The notes under the pieces are model-generated. The model was given only the letters and a program-made list of their open reading frames with translations. It had not been told where the DNA came from and searched no databases. 64,000 nt of DNA from Neocallimastix lanati (nom. inval.) (lineage: Eukaryota > Neocallimastigomycota > Neocallimastigomycetes > Neocallimastigales > Neocallimastigaceae): contig JACVTC010000014.1 in NCBI GenBank assembly GCA_016946835.1, positions 346,001 to 410,000 on the forward strand. The letters are read 5' to 3'. Positions 38,006-49,032 of this stretch are shown here, in pieces. The translations under genes and the position numbers were made by a program. Position 1 is the first letter of the stretch. Each line of letters begins with the position of its first letter.

Positions 38006-41000
38006 TATAATAATTTATAATTTGATGTAAACTGTTTCAAACATAAAATTATAATAATTATAATGAATTAAAATCAATTAAATTTCAATATTAAAATTTT
38101 TCATATTTTTATTCTCATTTCAGTAATGAAAGCTTCTGAATTACTTCTTCATTCAGCAGAATCATTAAAACAAGATACAAAAAGTAAAGAAGGTCGAGAT
38201 GTTCTTGTAATTGCTATTCAAAGTATATTATCTGGTATTACGAATGTCTTAGATATCTATGATGAGACTGAAATTCGAAAAATTAAAGCAATATCCAAAC
38301 ATATTTGTGATCTTATTGATACAACTAATCAGGAAAAATCAGTTCAGGATTCAATTTCTTTATTACGACAACTTTCTCAATGTTCTATGGCTCTAACCAC
38401 ACAAGTAAGTAATAGAATACCAGAACTTTTATCTCAGCGAACTCAATTACGTTTACGTATATCAGTTGATACTATATCAAAAATTACTCCATTACTTTTA
38501 AATTCATATAAAGCAGAACTTAAAAATTTTGATTCAAATAGTATTACTATTTCAGAAAGTATAATATATAATATTTTAAAGAGAACCTGCCAAGATATTG
38601 ATAAAATAGTCAGTGATAGTGTGCCAGAAAAAATAGAAATTTCAAAAGTAAATTTAAAATCTTCTTCAATCTTATTTTCTTTTTTCTTTTTTTTTTTTAA
38701 ACTATATATAATCAAATAAAAACTTTTTATTTACTATTATTATTATTTTTTTTTATACTTAAATAAAAACATGTAATAAGGGAGGTGTATTGACACAAAT
38801 GATAGATAATGTTAATAATTGTCAATATATATTTCAACAATTGTATTCTAAAAAGAAATATAAAGATGCTTTTGATCTATTAGAAAAGTATCTTTCTAGT
38901 TATAATTCTGTTTTAAGTTATATTCAAGGTAAAATTACAATGAAATAACATATTATTTATTTATTTATTATTAATATGATATGTTGTATTAATTTTATAT
39001 GGATATATATTAAGATCATCTTCCAATTATATACGATCCAAATCAAAAACAAAATATTAGTTCAACAATTGGATTATTGAAAAGAAAAGAAATTGATTTT
39101 AAAGAACAAATTAAAAATTGTCAAGATAATAATTATCCATATTCATTAAGAAATCAATTAGTTGCTGAATTAGATTATCGTACTGAATATCTTCTATATC
39201 TTAAAGATTTATTTAATAAATGTGTGATATCATCTATTGTCGTTATTTCAAATGAAATATCAAATCATACCAATATAGATTCTATCTTTGGAAATTTTGT
39301 TAGTAATGCAAAAGCAGGAACTTTGAAAGAAGCCATATTACAGCCATATCATAAACAACAAATTCAAATGTTTATTCAAAGTCAAAAAGAAATGAAATCT
39401 ATAAAAAAATATAATAATAATAATAATAATGATAATAATATCATTAATAATAATGAAGATGAGAATGAAAATGAGAGTGAATCAATTGTGGAATTAATAA
39501 ATAAAATGGATAAATCAATACCAAGCATAACAGAAAAAGAAAGTTGTACCTTAGTTTATGCTTTAAATACTTATAAAAATCAATTTATATTTATATTAGA
39601 ACGGGTTGTAAATTTATTATCTAATGAAAATTTACAAACACATAAGGATGTTATTTTTAAAAAGATTAGTATTATTGGTCAATTCTATCCACTTCTTTTA
39701 AATACTAGTTACACTGTTTGCCAAAATCAAGATGATCATAATTTTAGTTTATTTTATGAAGATATCATAAGTACTTGGGAGCATTTTGTGAATGATGTTA
39801 AATCATATATTATTAATCAAGAAGGTGTATTTTCCATGAAGGATCTCCTGGATAGTTCAAGTATGAATATATTTTAAATATTATTTATTATGCATAATTA
39901 AATACATATTTTTATTAATTTATTTATTTATAATACTTATTAAATATTTATTATATTTAATTATATATATATAAAAAATATATATTTATTTACTAGGTTT
40001 AAATATTAATGGACATATTAAAGCACTCTGTAAAAATGAAGATATGGAAGATTTACCTTTTGAATATAAATCAATTTTAGCAACAGTAAATCAATTAATT
40101 GATATTTCAAAAAATGAATATATTAATACAGAAGATCATTCTTATCGTGATAAATTAAAAAAATCAATAAAAGAAATTAAAAATGGTATGTTTTTATTAT
40201 ATTTTCTAATTATTATTTAAATAATTATTATTATTATTATTATTATTTATATTTTTAATTTTATTATTATTATTATTATTATTATTTTAACATATATAAT
40301 ATTATATTTATAATATATTATAATTTTTAATTAAATTAACATATGAAATAACATATCTATGTATTTATATATAATTAATAATAAAATAATAATTATATAT
40401 ATTTATTATTATTATTATTAATTAATTAAATTCTTATTTAAATATTGTATATAAAAATAATAAGAAATGAAATTTATTGGAAAAAATATGAATAATCGTG
40501 AGGTTAATGATTCCACACGTAAAACTTTTGAAAAATTTAATGAAGCGATTAGTGCTGGAGATACTTCATTATTAATATCTGATATGACATTTGCTGATCT
40601 TAGTCAAATGCCATTATCATCAGACCAAAGAGATGAATTGGAAAGATTAAAATTTTCTGAAATTAAAAATCGTTTAACAAAATTGAAAAAAGATGTAGAA
40701 ACGTTGGATCAAATTATTCGTATTAATCGTAAATACGGTATTTCCAAAGAACTTCCACCAGTCCCATCTCCTGCAATGAAACGTAGTTCAAAGTCTGATT
40801 ATCTTCTTACACCAAGTCCTTTAACATTAAATAATAGTAAAAATGGACTCAAATCACCTTTATCCCCAAGAACTTCATTATCTCCGTTATCCCCAAGATC
40901 ACCACTTTCACTTGTTACCATGACTCGTCCTCACCTTCGTCAAAATTCCATATCTAGTAACACTAGTTTCAATACAGGTAATTTAAGTTTTATTTATCAA

Positions 41001-41213
41001 TCCCCATTAGCAGATAAAGATACCATTTTACAACCATTAAATAAAGATGAAGCTATCAATAATCCAATTAAAGTAAATATATATATGTATATATATTCTT
41101 TATATAATTATATTAAATAAATTATATACATAAAAAATATATATAGATATAAATATTTTATTATTATTATTTATATTAAATAATTAATTAATTATTCTTA
41201 TTATTCTTGCTAT

Positions 41214-41248
<35 letters not shown>

Positions 41249-42149
41249 TTTTAAAAAATATCTAAATATTAAGACCGCTGCTTATGATCTAAAATTAGCG
41301 GCATCAAAATGGAAACATGAGGATAATCCTTTGATTGATAAAGCTAATGTTATTGCTCAAAAATTAGATGAACTTTCCTATTATAATCAAATTATTCGTA
41401 GTAAACCACAAGCAAAAAAGATGCTAATTCGTACCGCTCAAGAAATGATGGATTGTGTTAAAATTTTAAATTATGCAAAAGAAATTAGTGAAACTTGTAC
41501 AGATAAACGACTTAAATATCAACTTCTTAATACAGTAGAACGTATCAATACCATAGGTCAACAATTAAAGGTTGTAGTTGCCGTTAAATCCGGTGGTCGA
41601 TTTGATATGGATGGTGATAAACAGTTAGTTATTTGTGCTGGTAATTTGGTAGAAGCTATTAAAAGCTTAATTCATGATTCTGAAGCGGCTTGTCTACGTT
41701 CAAATTATATACAAAAAAGACAAGAAGAAGAGGAAAAAGAAGAAGAAAAAGAAAAAGAAGAAGAAGAAGAAAAAGAAGAAGAAGAAGAAGAAGAAGAAGA
41801 AGAAGGAAAAACAGAACAGAAATTACCTAAAGAAAAAGGAAATTTTAAAGAAACTGAAATGGAAAAGGAAGAAAAGATAAAATTAAGTACTGCTAAATTT
41901 ATGGAAAAGGCAATCTCTATAAAGAAAAAGAAAGAACAAGAAAGAATTGAAAAAGAAGAACAAATAAGAAAGGTTATTGAAGATCAAAAAAGAAAAGCCC
42001 AAGAAGAACAAGAACAAATTAATAAAAAAGAACATTTTGATAATTTAGAGGAAGAAATCATTGAATTTGAAGAAAGTGAATTTATACCGACAGATAAAGT
42101 ATTACCTGATGAACTTTTAAACCAAGAAGATGAGGAAACTTATGAATAA
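37615..42149 (+). CDS. Vinculin family protein
   Basis: Seven exons: 37615-37849, 38124-38647, 38781-38928, 39015-39860, 39997-40185, 40465-41072 and 41274-42149, giving 1141 residues. The start at 37615 is preferred because MNTVTKKKILTPVVEVIS aligns with the vinculin N-terminus; an ATG at 37591 is an in-frame alternative. The first head domain is clear (EDAILQQKMP, SILSGITNVLDIYDETEIRK). A long Pro/Ser-rich linker begins near residue 742 (ELPPVPSP, then SPLSPR repeats). The tail (about 850-985) contains ETCTDKRLKYQLLNTVERIN, matching the vinculin tail around its conserved CTDKR. Vinculin links talin or catenin complexes to F-actin at adhesion sites. The final residues of animal vinculin are replaced by an acidic and Lys/Glu-rich extension of about 150 residues, predicted helical. 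The middle of the head is diverged, with an Asn-rich insert near 39410-39480. Confidence 0.9.
37937..38003. repeat. (ATT)n in the first vinculin intron
   Basis: About 65 bp of uninterrupted TTA/ATT triplets in intron 1. Confidence 0.85.
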
Positions 42150-42227
42150 AAAATATAGATAAAAAAAATTTTTTTTTAATCATTATTAATAATATTTATT
42201 TTATTTTTTTTATTTTATTTTATTTTA

Positions 42228-42262
<35 letters not shown>

Positions 42263-43385
42263 GTATATATATATATATATATATAATTGAATAGATAATA
42301 ATGAAAGTAAATCATCATAATAGTACCATATATTTAAATTAAATTTTTAGAGATTTAGTTTTTTATTTATTTATTTATTTATTTATTATTTATTTATTAT
42401 TTATTAATTTTGTTTTTTATTGATAAATATTTTAATTCCATTCAACTCTATTAATAAAAAAGAATTAGATACTATTAGAAAAAAAAAATATTAAAAACAA
42501 GAATACTTAATGATAAATTTTAATGTAAAATATAATAAAAAAGAAATGTTTTTTTTTTTTTTTTAAACAAAAATATAATTTTAAAAATTTCAATTTTTTT
42601 TTATTTATTAATAACAATAATATTAATATTAATATTAATATATAATAATAATAATAATAAAAAGAAACATTATATGTACAGATAACAAAGGAAAAAAACT
42701 ATTTATATAAAATATTTTTTTTTTTATAGTACTGTAAGATAAAAAAAAAATTTATAATAAATAGAAGTAAAAATTTTAATTAATATTAAAATAAAATTGA
42801 ATGTAAAAATATATATATAAAAAAAATTTATAATTTTAATTATCTTACTATATACGCCACATTTTTTTATTTTATTTATATATATATTATTCATTTAATA
42901 AAAAAATATATAAAATAAACTTCTTTAATCTGAATGAAATTAAATGTATATTCCCTTTTATAGGTGTAATTAAATAAAAGGCAGTTTTATTACTAATTTA
43001 ATAAGATTTAATTAAAGTATCATTATCATATATATATATATAAACCGTTCTAAACTATAATTTTTAATTAATTTTTAACAATTTTTAAATTAAAATTTAT
43101 ATATTAATAAAAAAAAAAAAAAAAAAATAGATAAATATGAAAATTATATTTCCTTTTTTATATTTATAAGATAGTTAATAATTAATATAATATATAAAAT
43201 TCCTATAATAAATTGAAGTAATTGAAGTACTTATATTCAAAAGTAAAATATAATATTGGTATTCTACATAATTAAATAAATATATATAATAATCAATTAA
43301 TCATTATGTTAAGAATTATAATATAAATATATATACATATATTCATCAACAAAATTTTAAAGGTGTTCAGTTTTTTTTTTATATC

Positions 43386-43419
<34 letters not shown>

Positions 43420-43421
<2 letters not shown>

Positions 43422-43471
43422 ATTAACCTTCGATACTACTAAAAAAAGGTCAAATTAATTAATTCTCTATG

Positions 43472-43502
<31 letters not shown>

Positions 43503-43529
43503 TTTTTTACTAGTATCGAAAGTTAATTT
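43420..43529. repeat. Imperfect 28-bp inverted repeat flanking an A-tract
   Basis: TTAACCTTCGATACTACTAA on the left faces its near-complement (TTACTAGTATCGAAAGTTAA) on the right. About 50 bases lie between the arms, ending in a run of about 30 A. It could be a tiny non-autonomous element (MITE-like). Confidence 0.6.
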
Positions 43530-44778
43530 GATATTAAATAATATATATAATATATACCAAAATATGAAATATTATATGTAATATATTTCTTTAATAAAAA
43601 TAAGTGAATTTCTGTAAAAAAAAAAAAAAAAAAAAAAAAAATGAAAAAAAAAATAATAAATAAATAAAAAATTAAAAACGTTTTTCTTATAGAAAATGTG
43701 ATAGAAATATGATTTTTTATATATTATGAATTAATTGATGATATAACAGATAAATTACAAATAAACATTCAGAATTATTTATTAATACCTAATAGCCAGA
43801 AAAGTCAAAAAAGACATTCTATTATAATTCAAATAATAGTATTATAAATATTATTCGTATTATAATTAATGAATACAAACTTTTAAATAAAATCTTCCAC
43901 AATTAAACCAATATCGGAATTTATTGACAATATAAATAATAACATAAACTTTGGAAAGAAGCATAATCAATAAACAGATTAACTATATATTGAATTAAGA
44001 ATTATATGTTAATAATATATAAGTCAAAATTTACATTTTTATTTTTAAAAAAATCCACATATTATTTTAGAAAAATACCAAAAAAAAAAAAAAATTAAAA
44101 ATAAAAAATAAAAAATAAATAAAAAAAAAAAAAAAAAAAAAAACATAAAAGAAAGTTTAATATATTTTATGTAAGTTTAATGCATATATCACGTAAAGTT
44201 GATATTAATATTTTTTACATATTGTCAGTTTAAAAATGATATAATAACATATAATATAAATAATAATGAAATTATTATTAATTTATTATTAATTTATTAT
44301 TATTAAATTATAATCTATTATTTCTATTATTATCTATTATTATCTATTATTATTCATTATTATTATTATTCATTATTAATTATTGTTGTTGTTAAAATAT
44401 TATTTTATTATTATTATTTATTATTGACATGAATTATTATTTATTATTGCTTATCATTGTTATTAATTATTAATTATTATTATTATTATAAGTTATTAAT
44501 TATTGTTTATTTTTTCAATACTGCTATTGTTAAAATAATAATATTATTACTATTATTATTTAATATTGTTAAAATATTATTTTATTGTTCATTATTAAAA
44601 TATTATTATTATTTCTGATTTGGTAGTTTATGAATAATATAGCTTCTTATTGGTAATAGAATTTTTTTAAGATTTAATTAAGATTTATATTTTTTTTTCT
44701 GTACTCCAATCCACATTAAACTAAATTAAAAACTAAATATATTCATTTTATTTTTTCAAAACTTTAATTAATTTTATC

Positions 44779-44809
<31 letters not shown>

Positions 44810-45900
44810 CTTAACAAATAAAAAGAAAATAAAAATATAAATAATTTTTTTTAGTATATATTATATTTAACATTTTTATTTTTATTTTTATTTTATTTTT
44901 ATCATTAATACATTTATCAAAAATTTATATATATGTATAAATGTTCTTTTTTTTTTTAAAAAAAAATATTTAATATATAATTTTTTTATTAATCATTTAT
45001 ATTATATCCTCCATAAGAACCAAACAATTTTTTTTATTATGGTAAATTAAGTTATTTAAATGTTCTACTTTTTTTACTTCATTTCAATAATGCGTCTTTT
45101 TTTTTTTGTTGTTTGTTTGTTTGTTTGTTTGTTTGTTTGTTTAAATCAACATTAATTATATATAAATTATTGATATGAAATTTTTTATTTTTATTTATTA
45201 TTTTTTTTACATATATTATAATAAATTTATTTTGTTATATTTATTATTTTAAATATTTTATTATTATCAGTATAAATATTATTTTTGGTTTTATTAATAT
45301 TAATACTAATATAATTAAATATAGTTAAATTGATTAAAAAAAAGATAAACTATTTTTATTATATCTATTTATACTAATAAATATAAATAAGAACTTTCAT
45401 ATTAAATTATTTATTAATAAATAATATTTTTTTCAATATTACATTAAAATATTTATTAATAAATGAAACTTTTTAAAGTATCATTGTATATTAGAGATTC
45501 TAATGAAAACCATCTACACCTATTGAATTTTGTAAATAAAAAAAATATATATATCTTTATTCTTTATATGAAATTAATAGTTCATTTTTTATAATTAATT
45601 ACCAAATTAGATCAAACTAATTTTGTCACACCTGTACAATAATGAATATAAAACTTTTTTATTTTTATTTTTATTTTTTTAATAATTCTTTAATTACAAT
45701 TAGCATTGTAGAACTGATTTTGGAAATTATAATTTCCATACATAATATAATAAAAATACTAGATAATCATATAATAAATTATATTTTATTATATTTTATA
45801 TATATTATAATTTAATTTTTAATATAATTATTCTTAATTTACTAAAAATTTTTTTCTATTTTTATTAATACTTCTTTTTTCTATAAATTGTAATATATTA

Positions 45901-45990
45901 TTTAATTATACATAATTATAAATTAAATAATATTTTAATATATCATTTAATTATACATAATTATAAATTAAATAGTATTTTAATATATCA
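45901..45990. repeat. 45-bp tandem duplication
   Basis: Two adjacent copies beginning TTTAATTATACATAATTATA differ at one base. Confidence 0.8.
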
Positions 45991-46552
45991 AATTTATTTA
46001 TAGATATATAATTAAATTTTATAATTATTTATTTAAATTTATTAACTGATATATTTTATAAAAAGTTAAATATTAAATATCTCAATTAATATAATTAAAA
46101 ATATGAAGTATATAAATTGAGAAATATAATTTAAAATTTTAATATATTAAATAGTATATTATATATATTATTATTATAGAGAAATTAATAAAATTAACCA
46201 TGAAATAATATTTTAATACTTTTTTTTTATTTAAAAAAAATTAATTTGATGTAATTAAAAATTTTTATAATTAAAACACTTTTTATATATATATTTTTTA
46301 TTTTTATGATTATTATAATAATTAATTTTAACTATAATTTATAATAAGTTAAAAATAGCCTATGGAATTAAAACAGTTTAATTAAATATTTATACATAAA
46401 TTAATCAATTATTTTTTTTATACATAAATTAATAATTTATATAAAAAAATAGTATATAAATAAATTGATTTTTTTCTAAAAAAATTTTTTTTATATTCAA
46501 AAAAACATAAATTAATAAATATATTAGTTTTTTTAATAAAGCAAATTCAAAA

Positions 46553-47245
46553 ATGAAATTCAACTACGTTCTTTTAGCTGCTGCTGCTGTTTTAGCTGTT
46601 TCTGCTGAAACTCCACAAGGTAGATAATTAATTTAATACTTCAAAAGTTTATTGATTAACAAAAAGAACTATTACATATAATTTTTTTAAAAAAAAAATG
46701 AAAATGAATGTTTAAAAAAAAAAAAAGACTAATTGAAAAAATTAATTAATAATATTTAATTAATAATAGAATGTGTCAATACCCAAAACTGTGGTGACAA
46801 TGTTGTTTGTATTGCCCACTGTTTCAATGTTCCAGCTCCAACATCTCAACAAATTAAGAATGTTGAAAGTTGTCTTGGTCAATGTAGTGGTTCAATAAAC
46901 TGCTACAATGATTGTATTGAAAAGGAATTCTTAGGTAGTGGTACAGCAGCAGCTGCTGCAGGAGCTGCCGCTGCCGCTGGTGCTGCTGCTAATACTGCTG
47001 CTGATGCAGCTAACAGTGCTGCAGGAGCTGCTACTTCTGCTGCTGGTGCTGCTGCCACTGCTGCTGGTGCTGCTGCTACTAATGCTGCCAATGCTGCTAC
47101 TAATGCTGCCAATGCTGCCGGTGCTGCAGTTAACAACACCGCTGCTAATGCAAACACTGCTCAAAACACTAGTGGTGCCTCCCCACGTGCTGTTTTCTCT
47201 GGATTAATTGGTCTTATTTGCAGTGCTCTTTACTTTGCTCTCTAA
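46553..47245 (+). CDS. Secreted cysteine- and alanine-rich, GPI-anchor-type surface protein
   Basis: Two exons, 46553-46619 and 46770-47245, give 180 residues. The N-terminus is a classic signal peptide (MKFNYVLLAAAAVLAVSA). Next comes a compact domain with eight cysteines (residues about 24-75: C-X5-C-X5-C-X3-C, later C-X3-C and C-X3-C). An Ala/Gly/Asn/Thr-rich low-complexity stretch of about 75 residues follows. The C-terminus is hydrophobic (VFSGLIGLICSALYFAL) after a small-residue, Ser/Gly-rich stretch. That layout is typical of GPI-anchored fungal wall or plasma-membrane proteins; disulfide bonding is expected. Third-position C use is higher than in neighbouring genes, suggesting strong expression. 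The Ala tract is encoded by GCT/GCN repeats and opens long antisense frames that are not genes. The exact family was not recognised. Confidence 0.85.
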
Positions 47246-47835
47246 AAATTGATTCATTCGTTTTTAATTTAAATAAAACCATAAAAAAAGTAAAATATAA
47301 ATAGAAAATGATGCCTTTTTTATATAAACAAAATTAAAACTAACTATCAAAATATATAGAAAATAATATTGAAAATATTAATATTATAAATATATAATAA
47401 TAATCTATATTTAATAATACCAAAATCTTTTTTATATCTTTATAATAGTCATAAAAGATAAAAAAGAATGATAAAATGAAATTCACTAATTTAAATTAAA
47501 GAAAAAGATTTTTTTTTTATATTATTATAATGAAATATATATATAAATAAAATTTATTTATAAAAAATTAAATTTGAATAGTGTGTATATTATATAGTTT
47601 TTATGTATATTTAATCATACTATATAAATATTAATAACTCATTCTATAAAAGGTAAAAAAAAAGTAATATTTAAAATTATTTCGTTTTTGAAACTACATA
47701 ATTAAAACATCTAAATAATTTTTAAAATATACTCTTATTTCATGCTTTATTAGTATTTTAAATAAATTAGTTATGATATTAGTTAAAAAGGCAACGAATA
47801 ATTGTTTTTCACACAGTAAATTTAAAAATTTAATC

Positions 47836-47866
<31 letters not shown>

Positions 47867-47920
47867 GTCGAAGGAATAATAAATTTTATTTAATAATACT
47901 TATTAAAACAGTAATAAAGT
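47246..47920. other. AT-rich spacer before the LINE nest
   Basis: 3' flank of the surface-protein gene; simple AT sequence with T and A runs at 47838-47867. No gene was seen. Confidence 0.55.
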
Positions 47921-48377
47921 TCATGCTAGAGTTCCTTGTGATCAGGCTCCGCTTTCCACTGCCCTTATTATATCAAGAAACTTTCTCATGAAAAGCATGT
48001 TGAATTTTATGAAATCAAAAATTTTTCTATAGGTCCTAATCTTGAAAACCTTGATGAATTTTTAAATTTACTTCGTGAATATAAAAATATATGTGGTAAA
48101 GTCAGGTCAATTAAGTTTTCTATTAAATCAAAACAATTTCATCAGTCGATAGAATCTGTATTTAATGATTTTCGTAACAAAAATGTTAAGAGTGCTTGGT
48201 TAAAAATAAAGAAGCTATATCACCCTATGTACTCTAATTCTACTTCTTCAAGCGTTTTAAAGGACAAGCAGGGTAACATTTTATTTTCTCATTCGGATCT
48301 TTCAGATTGCAATAATTATCGTGGTATTTCTCTTATTAATGATGGCTTAAAAATTATTTCAAAGATTGTTACTAATA
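47921..48377 (+). mobile_element. Older LINE copy, 5' fragment (broken)
   Basis: The fragment starts within the endonuclease end (CDQAPL, like SDHKPL of the intact copy). Another frame then reads through the pre-RT region (VKSAWLKIKKLYHP, VLKDKQGNILFS) and jumps by internal deletion to the RT segment LSDCNNYRGISLINDGLKI. It stops at 48377, where a younger LINE interrupts it. Its continuation is at 53763. Frameshifts and deletions make it non-functional. Confidence 0.8.
48365..48377 (+). repeat. Target-site duplication, left copy (13 bp)
   Basis: ATTGTTACTAATA here is repeated exactly at 53763-53775, just after the poly(A) of the inserted LINE. Confidence 0.9.
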
Positions 48378-49032
48378 CCCCGAGCAGGGGTGTACTCGAT
48401 TTATGTATTTAAATCGCCTGCAAGGGGAATTAACTTTACTCTTATAAAGTAGATCCACAGTACTGGTGCAAAATAGTAGTAAAGTTATATTTTGTGTTAA
48501 TTAATAACATTATGCGCAATGGTAATGTTATTGGTAAAATTTTTCTGGTGAACACTCACTGCGGAATATAATGGTGCATTTTTGGAACATTGTTAAATAA
48601 GTTACACCCAAGAATTAGTAATACATTTTCATTGTATTTCTATTTTCATGTAGTATTACTATTCTCATGTAAGAATCTATTGTATTCAATTGTATTTCAA
48701 CTTTATATTTCATGTATCACGTTGTAAGAGATTGATTCACTCTAAATCTTGTAGTAATTTATTTAACTCTTTACTAATTTTGTGCCATTTTATTTCATCA
48801 ATTCAATCTTAGTCATTAAATACTTTATGATATTCAATTTAAATAATATACTGAAAAAAGTGCTAAATCAAATTATTTTTCAATCATTCAACAAACTACT
48901 AATTATCGAAATTATTTACTCCAAAAAGATATAAAATTATTACAATCCTCATTATACTCAAGACTTTATAATAAAAATTGACTTTTTTTTATTTTTTTTT
49001 TTAGTTATTAATTTTTAGTTTTTATTACTATT

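Larger units (their letters stand above)
42150..46552. other. Large AT-rich spacer
   Basis: A 4.4-kb stretch of homopolymers and simple repeats. It holds the imperfect inverted repeat at 43420-43529, a 45-bp tandem duplication at 45901-45990, (GTTT)n near 45110-45140, and weak coding-like sequence near 43710-43850 that I could not identify. Confidence 0.5.

Noticed and set aside
41674-41880. Poly-Lys frame overlapping the vinculin C-terminus
   Set aside because: It is the shifted reading of a GAA/AAG repeat inside a confirmed coding exon.
46903-47207. Alternative frames (poly-Ala, poly-Ser or poly-Leu) over the surface-protein gene
   Set aside because: They are shadows of the GCT/GCN alanine repeat. 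Only the spliced sense frame has a signal peptide and cysteine domain.
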